Source: an uncultured Mailhella sp. (lineage in GTDB: Bacteria; Desulfobacterota; Desulfovibrionia; Desulfovibrionales; Desulfovibrionaceae). From it: a stretch of DNA of 18,633 nt. Below the pieces are notes generated by a model. It worked only from the letters and a program-made list of their open reading frames with translations. It had not been told where the DNA came from and searched no databases. Each line of letters opens with the position of its first letter. The stretch's first letter is position 1. Below, piece by piece: positions 7,843-13,616 of this stretch. The stretch covers positions 1-18,633 of the forward strand of contig CAJTMS010000044.1 in the NCBI GenBank assembly GCA_910577155.1, in the 5' to 3' direction. The position numbers were made by a program, and so were the translations under genes.

Positions 7843-8634
7843 TTATCCTTTAAAATAACAAGGTGCAAGAGGAAGATAACCGGCAAAATAAATACCGTCT
7901 TTTTGGACATCTGCGACAGCAGCATACACTTCAACACCCATGCCATACGCTTTTTTTAACTTTTCTGCATAGACATTGTCAATAAAATCAGCAGGCATAA
8001 AACACGCGGCGTCCGTTCTTTGCACGACATAGAACATAATTGTCCTGTCCCCTTGCTTTTTCAGACGCATAAGAGTTTCCAAATGTTTTTGTCCCCGCTC
8101 ACTCACTGCATCAGGAAATGCAGCCGCATCATATTCCACCATGGAAACATTTTTACATTCAACCCATGCTTTTTTGCCGCTGTCTGAAAAAAGACAGGCG
8201 TCAAGGCGGCTTTCGCCATTTTTTGCTTCCATTTTTATCTGCTGAAAATCTTTGGCAAAAGGAAGCAGCGTATATTCAAATGCAGGGTTAAGTAAAAAAA
8301 GCTGCTGCAGAAAGCGGTTGGGAACAGAGGTATTTACGCCAAGCCACAGTTTTTTTTCCCCGTCCTTATTTAAATTAACTGCTTCCAGCGTATAGGCAAG
8401 TTTTCGGGCAGGATTCTCGGCTTTGGACAATAAAATGGAGCGGCCTTTTTTAATCAGCCCAAGCATGGAGCCGGTATTATTGGTATGGGCAAATTCACTT
8501 TTATACTCTCCTGCCGCAAGAGCCGCATCACTGACATTTTTGTGGACAAATTCAATAAAAAAACGCCGTTCTCTTTGAATAAGTTTTGCTTCAAAAAGTT
8601 CCTTTTCAAATGAAAGGACTTTAATATGCATCAT
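7843..8634 (-). CDS. sfsA: SfsA family protein (sugar fermentation stimulation homologue; putative nucleic-acid binding/nuclease)
   Basis: 263 aa with the SfsA landmarks in order: RRFFIEFV (23-30), TNNTGSMLGL (51-60), RKLAYTLE, WLGVNTSVPN (97-106), SRLDACL (142-148), VECKNVSM (158-165), FPDAVSERGQKHL (173-185) and FMPADFID. The Asp145, Glu159-x-Lys161 spacing resembles a PD-(D/E)XK nuclease core, matching the present 'DNA/RNA nuclease SfsA' naming; the physiological role is poorly defined. AGGGAG precedes two adjacent ATGs (8634 and 8631), and the second has the better spacing. It starts 12 nt after the hisC-cmk stop, so it is likely in the same operon. Confidence 0.92.
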   Translation of the reverse strand: MMHIKVLSFEKELFEAKLIQRERRFFIEFVHKNVSDAALAAGEYKSEFAHTNNTGSMLGLIKKGRSILLSKAENPARKLAYTLEAVNLNKDGEKKLWLGVNTSVPNRFLQQLFLLNPAFEYTLLPFAKDFQQIKMEAKNGESRLDACLFSDSGKKAWVECKNVSMVEYDAAAFPDAVSERGQKHLETLMRLKKQGDRTIMFYVVQRTDAACFMPADFIDNVYAEKLKKAYGMGVEVYAAVADVQKDGIYFAGYLPLAPCYFKG

Positions 8635-8646
8635 TTTCTCCCTACC

Positions 8647-10434
8647 TCATTTTGCCGGACAATGACGGAGAAGTGTTTGAAAAACACCGTCAATATCCAA
8701 ATCTGAAGTATCTACAATAATTGCCGTTTCATGGGGCTTCAGCGGATCAACAGCCCTGTTTCTGTCCTGTTCGTCACGGGCAATAATATTTTGCAAAATG
8801 TCCTCATACTTTTCCGTCTGTCCTTTTTGCAAAAGTTCGTCATAACGGCGTTTTGCCCTTACTTCAGGGCGGGCGTCAAGGAAAAATTTAACAGACGCAT
8901 GGGGAAAAACAACAGTGCCCATATCTCTTCCCTCTGCAACAAGCGAAATATTTTTCCCTATTTCCCGCTGAAATTTCTGCAAAGCTTTGCGGGCTTCCGG
9001 TAATTTTCCCATAATAGAAGCTAAACGGCTTGCCTTTTCCGTACGGATTTCATCGCCAATTTTTTCATCATTGCAGTACAGGACATACTGATCGGCTTCT
9101 TTTTTCAGAGAAAATGCATACTTGGAAAATTCTTCCTGCATTTTACCGTCACTTAAATCTGCTATTCCTGCGCCAACGCGTAAGCCCAAACTCCTGTACA
9201 TGGCGCCTGTATCCAAATAGGCAATACCTAAATGCTTTGCCAGTTTTTTTGCCAGCGTACTTTTTCCCACTCCTGCAGGTCCGTCCACTGTGACGATGAA
9301 ATGTCCTTTGCCCAGAATATCCTTGAGTTGGACTAAAAATTCATCATTTTCTTCTGACGTGCCAATGGAAACCCGCACAAGATGGGCTAGCCCGTAACTG
9401 GAAAGAGCACGGACAATTATTCCCCGTTCCAAAAGTTTTTGGCATACTTCTTTTGCCGGAAGAGAAGCAGGTTTAAACATGATAAAATTGGAATGGGAGG
9501 GATAAACCGTACAGCCCAGTTCCTGTAATGCTTTACTCATCTTTTTGCGCGCTGTTATGGTATGAGTAATGGTTTTTTGTTTAAATTCCTCATCTGCCAA
9601 AGCACAGACAGCCGCTTCCTGCGCCAAAATATTAATGGAAAATGGCAAACGGATACGCCACAAATAATCAGCCACAATTTCCGGTACAAAAATATAGCCG
9701 ATACGCATGCCTGCAAGCCCATACACCTTTGAAAATGTCCGCATCACGGCAACATTTTCAAAAGCGGCAAGTTCCCCTATAACGGAACACTCCTCTTCCC
9801 TGCCTGCAAACTCGATATAGGCTTCATCAACCACAAGCAGGCAGGTTTTAGGCAAAGACCGTGCAAAAGCAAGCAATTCCTGCCTGTCCGCAAGCCGTCC
9901 GCTGGGATTATCAGGACTGGTCACAAAAACAAGGGCGGTATTTTCATCCACCAAGGCTCGCAGTCCTTGAAAATCAAAAGAAAAATCTTCTTTCAGCGGC
10001 ACAGTGCGGATTTCGCAATTCTGCACTTTTGCCTGTGTGGAATAAAGTCCAAAACAAGGTTTGAACATAACGGCATTATGCTTATGCGGAATAGTCAGAA
10101 CACGAAATAAGAGGTCAATGATTTCATCTGAACCATTGCCCGCAAAAATTTGTTTTTCTTTAAGAAAAGGATATTTTTTTTGATAGTATTTGGCTATGGC
10201 TTTTACAAGCTTTGGGTTTCCGGCCTGAGGGTAGCGAAAAGCATTGCAGGCATTTTGCATCATGCTTTCCTTCGCAAGAGAAGAAGAACCAAAAGGGTTT
10301 TCATTACTTGCCATTTTAATAACATGGTCTAATTGGTATTTTTCTTTAATTTCATCAATGGATAAGCCTGCAACATAGGGCTCAAACAATTGTATATGCT
10401 CGCAAATTGGTAAAACGCTTTTCTCATCAGCCAT
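8647..10434 (-). CDS. hisC-cmk: Fused histidinol-phosphate aminotransferase - cytidylate kinase
   Basis: One uninterrupted 595-codon frame carries two enzymes. Residues 1 to about 372 are HisC, a PLP fold-type I aminotransferase of histidine biosynthesis: SNENPFG (43-49), FVTSPDNPSG, VDEAYIEFAG, and RTFSKVYGLAGMRIGY with Schiff-base Lys236. Residues about 378-595 are Cmk, which phosphorylates CMP/dCMP: P-loop GPAGVGKST (385-393), LDTGAMYR (407-414), EGRDMGTVVFP (501-511) and RDEQDRNR (553-560). No linker of note separates them. The open frame reaches a TTG at 10491, but that adds 19 hydrophobic residues encoded by the uspA terminator. ATG 10434 has GGGG 6 nt upstream and gives the normal HisC N-terminus. 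sfsA follows after 12 nt. Both active sites look intact. Confidence 0.93.
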   Translation of the reverse strand: MADEKSVLPICEHIQLFEPYVAGLSIDEIKEKYQLDHVIKMASNENPFGSSSLAKESMMQNACNAFRYPQAGNPKLVKAIAKYYQKKYPFLKEKQIFAGNGSDEIIDLLFRVLTIPHKHNAVMFKPCFGLYSTQAKVQNCEIRTVPLKEDFSFDFQGLRALVDENTALVFVTSPDNPSGRLADRQELLAFARSLPKTCLLVVDEAYIEFAGREEECSVIGELAAFENVAVMRTFSKVYGLAGMRIGYIFVPEIVADYLWRIRLPFSINILAQEAAVCALADEEFKQKTITHTITARKKMSKALQELGCTVYPSHSNFIMFKPASLPAKEVCQKLLERGIIVRALSSYGLAHLVRVSIGTSEENDEFLVQLKDILGKGHFIVTVDGPAGVGKSTLAKKLAKHLGIAYLDTGAMYRSLGLRVGAGIADLSDGKMQEEFSKYAFSLKKEADQYVLYCNDEKIGDEIRTEKASRLASIMGKLPEARKALQKFQREIGKNISLVAEGRDMGTVVFPHASVKFFLDARPEVRAKRRYDELLQKGQTEKYEDILQNIIARDEQDRNRAVDPLKPHETAIIVDTSDLDIDGVFQTLLRHCPAK

Positions 10435-10453
10435 AAAAAACCCCGTAAAAGCC

Positions 10454-10499
10454 AAAAAAAATACAGAAAAGAAGAGCTTTGACAATGCCAAAGCTCCTC
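10454..10499 (-). terminator. Intrinsic terminator of uspA
   Basis: On the minus strand an 8-bp stem GAGCTTTG/CAAAGCTC (10496-10489 with 10481-10474, 7-nt loop), extendable by three pairs with one G-U wobble, is followed by a T-rich tail ending in eight consecutive Ts (10461-10454). It lies 18 nt past the uspA stop. Confidence 0.8.
10458..10485 (-). promoter_or_regulatory. Candidate promoter of hisC-cmk, embedded in the uspA terminator
   Basis: On the minus strand TTGTCA (10485-10480, five of six to consensus) is 16 nt from TATTTT (10463-10458, four of six). Transcription would start near 10451, leaving about 17 nt to the hisC ATG. The -35 lies in the loop and 3' arm of the uspA terminator hairpin, so the two signals overlap. 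Readthrough from uspA is the alternative source of transcript. Confidence 0.33.
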
Positions 10500-10516
10500 A
10501 CTTTTCTATGATAAAA

Positions 10517-10960
10517 TTACTCTGTCGGACGAATGGTCAAAACAGGAACAGTTGAATTTTTAACAACCTTTTCAGCAACAGAACCAAAAAGCATGCGGTC
10601 AATACCTGTTCTTCCGTGTGTTCCCATAATAATAAGGTCAGCTTTTTCTCTTTCCGCACAAGCTAAAATTTCTTCAGCAGCATAGCCAATGACAACATCA
10701 GAGCTTACTGCCACACCGGAAAAGTTTTCTTTTACGAATTGTTCCATGGTTGCCTTGGCTCCATCAACGATTTCGCTCACAAACGTATCAATGGAATTAG
10801 GCGGAACGTGAAAACCGGTATACTGTGTCATGGTAGGAGCAACATAAAGTGCCACTATGCTTCCACCGGAAAGTTGTGCAAGCATGCTTGCATAAGAAGC
10901 AACTTGCTTGCTATGCTCTGCTAAATCTAAAGCACAAACAATTTTCTTAAAAGATGCCAT
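10517..10960 (-). CDS. Universal stress protein, UspA family (ATP-binding type)
   Basis: 147 aa, a single Usp domain in the common size range. The ATP-binding signature G-2x-G-9x-G-S is intact (Gly113, Gly116, Gly126, Ser127 in GTHGRTGIDRMLFGS), so it belongs to the nucleotide-binding subclass. It starts MASFKKIVCALDLAEHS, with the conserved Asp12 expected near the adenine. The role is stress survival, probably as a cytoplasmic homodimer; no specific stress can be named. ATG 10960 is preceded by GGAAAGGGG with a 6-nt T spacer. It is monocistronic, with its own promoter (11009-11037) and terminator, and diverges from the sigma-54-controlled gene at 11298. Confidence 0.93.
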   Translation of the reverse strand: MASFKKIVCALDLAEHSKQVASYASMLAQLSGGSIVALYVAPTMTQYTGFHVPPNSIDTFVSEIVDGAKATMEQFVKENFSGVAVSSDVVIGYAAEEILACAEREKADLIIMGTHGRTGIDRMLFGSVAEKVVKNSTVPVLTIRPTE

Positions 10961-11008
10961 AAAAAACCCCTTTCCAAAAATTTAAGGTTATAAAAACTTC
11001 TTCACACC

Positions 11009-11037
11009 ATAATAGGTATTTTTTTCCGTCTGCACAA
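11009..11037 (-). promoter_or_regulatory. Candidate sigma-70 promoter of uspA
   Basis: On the minus strand TTGTGC (11037-11032) and TATTAT (11014-11009, five of six to consensus) are separated by exactly 17 nt. The predicted transcript has a leader of about 40-45 nt. The -35 match is only three of six, so an activator or another sigma factor cannot be excluded. Confidence 0.4.
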
Positions 11038-11135
11038 GTTATTAATGAGAATTTGCAAAAATATTTTTTTCAGAGGAAAAATTTACAGGCTTACTCCCCT
11101 CAAAAAAAGCGGATAAAAAATCTTAAAATAAGTAA

Positions 11136-11148
11136 AATCAATATACTA
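11136..11148 (+). promoter_or_regulatory. Possible IHF-binding site upstream of the sigma-54 promoter
   Basis: AATCAATATACTA fits the IHF consensus WATCAANNNNTTR with one mismatch, within an AT-rich stretch 19 nt before the -24 element. IHF sites are common at sigma-54 promoters, but this motif is weak enough to occur by chance. Confidence 0.2.
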
Positions 11149-11149
11149 G

Positions 11150-11167
11150 AAAAAGTCTAGACTTTTT
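11150..11167. repeat. 18-bp perfect palindrome abutting the sigma-54 -24 element
   Basis: AAAAAGTCTAGACTTTTT is self-complementary over its full length, and its last T is the first T of the -24 box. The position suits an operator for a dimeric regulator that would block or tune sigma-54 polymerase. There is no U-tract structure to make it a terminator. Confidence 0.55.
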
Positions 11168-11182
11168 GGCAAGGCTTTTGCA
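11167..11182 (+). promoter_or_regulatory. Sigma-54 (RpoN) promoter for the 11298 gene
   Basis: TGGCAAGGCTTTTGCA matches the sigma-54 consensus TGGCAYRNNNNTTGCW at every position except Y. GG (-24) and GC (-12) have the required spacing. Initiation is expected near 11193, leaving a leader of about 105 nt. It points toward the 173-aa protein and needs an enhancer-binding activator, which is not encoded in this window. Confidence 0.72.
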
Positions 11183-11203
11183 TAAGGAAAAGCAACCAGA
11201 TTT

Positions 11204-11243
11204 AAAACTATACTTTTTGCCCGGTTCGGCATATAGTTTTTTT
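11204..11243 (+). terminator. Terminator-like hairpin in the leader of the sigma-54 transcript (possible attenuator)
   Basis: AAAACTATA (11204-11212) pairs perfectly with TATAGTTTT (11232-11240), with an inner GCC/GGC pairing, and is followed by Ts to 11243. It begins about 10 nt after the predicted start and 55 nt before the ATG. The stem is AT-rich, so termination strength is uncertain. Confidence 0.45.
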
Positions 11244-11297
11244 ATGGATTGCGTGAGGGCAAATTCTTTCAAAAGAAAAAGCCCTAAGGAGTGACGT

Positions 11298-11819
11298 ATG
11301 AAGATTAACTCAGAACTGGAAAGAATTCTTCTCGCTCAACAACAAGCCCAACAGGCAAAGACAAAGAGCGCAGACAGCTCCACTGCTTTTGAAGACATTT
11401 TACAAAGTGCCATGCAAAAGCCCGACGCAACGAATGCAAATGAGGAAATTTCTTTATCAACCCTGGCGCTTTCAGCCCAAAATATGGGTATTGAAAATGA
11501 AACCATTGCTTCCACACAAAGTGCAAGCGAAGCAGATTCTGAAACTGCTTATACCCGGAGAGCTCTTATGGCTGATATTGAAAATTCCCTTTCAAGCCTT
11601 GATATGTATACCCAAAGTGTACAAAGTCAAAATGCTGCTTTCGATTTGAAGCAGGCATGGCAAGGGCTTACAGCGTTTAACCGAAGTGTAAACGATCTGC
11701 GTCAAAACTATGCAAGTCTTTCTGAACAAGATTCTTCTCTTGACGCCATGATTAACGATTTGGAAATTATGGCAGTAACAGAAACTTACAAATTTAATCG
11801 TGGCGATTATAGTCTGTAA
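11298..11819 (+). CDS. Unrecognised 173-aa soluble protein under sigma-54 control
   Basis: I do not recognise a family. The protein is Gln/Ser/Ala-rich and acidic, has no cysteine, no signal peptide and no membrane segment, and reads as mostly alpha-helical. Residues 1-40 form a Gln/Ala-rich helix ending in a TAFEDILQSAM-like segment; 41-85 look disordered; 86-173 are helical with one Trp (AWQGL) and a C-terminal MAVTETYKFNRGDYSL. Absence of Cys and a polar helical N-terminus are common in flagellar export substrates, and sigma-54 controls flagellar genes in many bacteria, so a motility link is a reasonable but unproven guess. AAGGAG lies 6 nt before ATG 11298. Upstream are the sigma-54 promoter, a palindrome, a terminator-like hairpin and a GGGC/GCCC stem (11257-11260 with 11281-11284) next to the ribosome-binding site. 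It is monocistronic, ended by the terminator at 11840. Confidence 0.8.
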   Translation: MKINSELERILLAQQQAQQAKTKSADSSTAFEDILQSAMQKPDATNANEEISLSTLALSAQNMGIENETIASTQSASEADSETAYTRRALMADIENSLSSLDMYTQSVQSQNAAFDLKQAWQGLTAFNRSVNDLRQNYASLSEQDSSLDAMINDLEIMAVTETYKFNRGDYSL

Positions 11820-11839
11820 TTTTTCTTGAAAACAGAAAA

Positions 11840-11872
11840 AAAAAAGGAAGCCTTTTCCGGGCTTCCTTTTTT
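11840..11872 (+). terminator. Intrinsic terminator after the 11298 gene
   Basis: A 13-bp stem (11840-11852 with 11860-11872) has GGAAGCC/GGCTTCC as its core, a 7-nt loop and flanking A6/T6, 20 nt past the stop codon. It isolates this gene from tgt. Confidence 0.92.
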
Positions 11873-11915
11873 CATTTAAAGGCAAAAGTTTTTCTTTTCA
11901 AGTGCCAAGCTTTAT

Positions 11916-11921
11916 TATACT
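11916..11921 (+). promoter_or_regulatory. Candidate -10 element for the tgt operon
   Basis: TATACT (five of six to TATAAT) lies 30 nt before the tgt ATG, just after the preceding terminator, where a promoter is expected. No good -35 is seen at 16-18 nt. A short inverted repeat GTGCC (11902-11906) / GGCAC (11925-11929) flanks it. Confidence 0.3.
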
Positions 11922-11951
11922 ATCGGCACAGAAAAAAAATACGAGATAAGA

Positions 11952-13148
11952 ATGGACAGAACGCAAATTGGAAATTTTACCGTGCTTGCCGCAGATGGAA
12001 ATGCCCGAGCAGGACTTTTACAGACAGCCCATGGCAGTATCGAAACGCCTATTTTCATGCCGGTTGGCACCGTTGGCAGTGTAAAAGCTATTGCTCCCGA
12101 TGATTTAAATGCCCTTGGCGCACAAATTATTTTAGGCAATACCTATCACCTTTATCTTCGCCCCAATGACGAGCTCATTGCCCGCCGCGGCGGTCTGCAT
12201 AAATTTATAGCATGGAATAAGCCTATTTTAACAGACAGCGGGGGCTTTCAGGTTTTTAGCTTAAGTTCGCTTCGGAAAATGACCGATGAATACGTGGAAT
12301 TCCGTTCCCATCTTGACGGCTCCAAACATATCTTTTCCCCTGAAAAAGTTATTGCTATCCAGCGTAATCTCAATTCCGATATTATGATGCAGCTGGACGA
12401 ATGTATTGGCTATGGAGCAACAGAAAAAGAAGCATTAAAAGCCGTAGAGCGGAGCACCGCATGGGCAAAGCGCTGCCGTGAAGCCTATCCTCCTCATTTT
12501 GTCAGCAAAATGCCCTGTGATAAAATGGCAGTAGGTGAAAAATCACGAGGCAATCTTTTGTTCGGCATTGTTCAGGGCGAAACCTATTCCCATTTACGGG
12601 AAATGAGTGCAAAATCCCTCATGGAAATCGGCATGGAGGGTTATGCCATCGGCGGGCTTGCGGTTGGAGAACCAAAACATAAAATGGTAAAAATTATCAA
12701 AGAGCTGAATCCCATTCTTCCGCAGACAAAGCCTCGTTACCTCATGGGTGTGGGTACTCCCCTTGATATCCTGTATGGAATTGAAAACGGCGTGGATATG
12801 TTCGACTGCGTTTTACCTACGCGAAATGCCAGAAACGGAACCCTTTATACGTATAATGGCAAAATCAACATCAAACGCAAAGAATTTGCTGAAGACGACA
12901 GCCCGCTTGATGAGCATTGCAGCTGCTATACCTGCCGTACTTTCAGCAAAGCCTATTTGCGGCATTTGTACACAAGTCAGGAAATTTTATCCTTCAGACT
13001 TAATTCCCTGCATAATCTGACTTTTTTCCTTGATCTTGTCCGCGGAGCGAGAAAAGCCATTCTTGAGGGAAGGTATCAGGAATACAAAGCCCATTTTGAA
13101 CAGGCTTATGCTGATGAAAATGAAAAATTTTTAATGGAAGATGAATAA
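11952..13148 (+). CDS. tgt: tRNA-guanine transglycosylase (queuine/preQ1 tRNA-ribosyltransferase)
   Basis: 398 aa. Swaps guanine-34 for preQ1 in tRNAs with GUN anticodons. Visible: general-base Asp95 in TDSGGFQVFSL, FGIVQGE (204-210), GGLAVGE (234-240), nucleophile Asp285 in MFDCVLPTRNARNG, and the zinc site Cys323-x-Cys325-x2-Cys328 with His354. A short insertion (about 186-200) makes it slightly longer than the 375-aa E. coli enzyme. The start ATG 11952 has only a modest GAG-type ribosome-binding site. It heads the run tgt, thioesterase, mnmE, yajC, secD, secF; many proteobacteria have tgt-yajC-secDF, here with two genes inserted. Confidence 0.97.
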   Translation: MDRTQIGNFTVLAADGNARAGLLQTAHGSIETPIFMPVGTVGSVKAIAPDDLNALGAQIILGNTYHLYLRPNDELIARRGGLHKFIAWNKPILTDSGGFQVFSLSSLRKMTDEYVEFRSHLDGSKHIFSPEKVIAIQRNLNSDIMMQLDECIGYGATEKEALKAVERSTAWAKRCREAYPPHFVSKMPCDKMAVGEKSRGNLLFGIVQGETYSHLREMSAKSLMEIGMEGYAIGGLAVGEPKHKMVKIIKELNPILPQTKPRYLMGVGTPLDILYGIENGVDMFDCVLPTRNARNGTLYTYNGKINIKRKEFAEDDSPLDEHCSCYTCRTFSKAYLRHLYTSQEILSFRLNSLHNLTFFLDLVRGARKAILEGRYQEYKAHFEQAYADENEKFLMEDE

Positions 13149-13166
13149 CAATATAAGAGAAGAGAA

Positions 13167-13616
13167 ATGAGTACAATTACAAAAGAAGAATTACAAGACC
13201 TTATCGGCAATAAAGATTTGGTCGGCAAATATTTCCAAATTGAAGTTGTCAGTTTTTCAGACACATCCGCCGAGTGCATGATGCCTCTTACTGACAAGCA
13301 TAAAAATCCCCTTGGCATTGCCCACGGCGGAGCAATTTTTTCTCTCGCAGACATGTGCTTTGAAACAGCCTGCCATGCAGCAGGGCGCTTTTGCGTTAAC
13401 ACGCAAAGTTCCATTTCCTTTTTAAATAAAGGCATTGGCGGCAAACTTTTTGCCAAAGCAAGCCTGCTCAAGAACGGTTCGAAACTGGTTGTTTATCAGG
13501 TCGACATCACAGATATCCGAAACACCCTTGTTGCACAGGGGCAAATCACAGGCTACTGCCTTGGCAATGTTGCAGAATTAATCGAAAAAACAAAAACCAG
13601 TTCATATGATGGATAA
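13167..13616 (+). CDS. PaaI-like hotdog-fold thioesterase
   Basis: 149 aa, one hotdog domain. The signature NPLGIAHGGAIFSLADM is intact (Asn47, His53-Gly-Gly, Asp62), matching the Asn/His/Asp catalytic pattern of PaaI and YbgC-like acyl-CoA thioesterases; N47 to H53 is about one residue closer than in E. coli PaaI by my recollection. The physiological acyl-CoA is unknown and no phenylacetate genes are nearby. A GA-rich ribosome-binding site (AGAGAAGAGAA) precedes the ATG, 18 nt after tgt. Its last 11 nt overlap the start of mnmE, implying coupled translation. Confidence 0.88.
   Translation: MSTITKEELQDLIGNKDLVGKYFQIEVVSFSDTSAECMMPLTDKHKNPLGIAHGGAIFSLADMCFETACHAAGRFCVNTQSSISFLNKGIGGKLFAKASLLKNGSKLVVYQVDITDIRNTLVAQGQITGYCLGNVAELIEKTKTSSYDG

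Noticed and set aside
10435..10491. Apparent hydrophobic signal-like leader on HisC-Cmk from a TTG start
   Set aside because: The stretch is the uspA terminator and U-tract read in frame; ATG 10434 gives the family N-terminus for a cytoplasmic enzyme.
11244..11294. 16-codon ORF in the leader of the 11298 gene, stopping three bases before its ATG
   Set aside because: It is preceded by a run of Ts with no ribosome-binding site; composition shows nothing like an attenuator peptide.
11796..11804. RGD tripeptide near the C-terminus of the 173-aa protein as an integrin-binding motif
   Set aside because: Three residues occur often by chance and nothing suggests an exposed adhesin.
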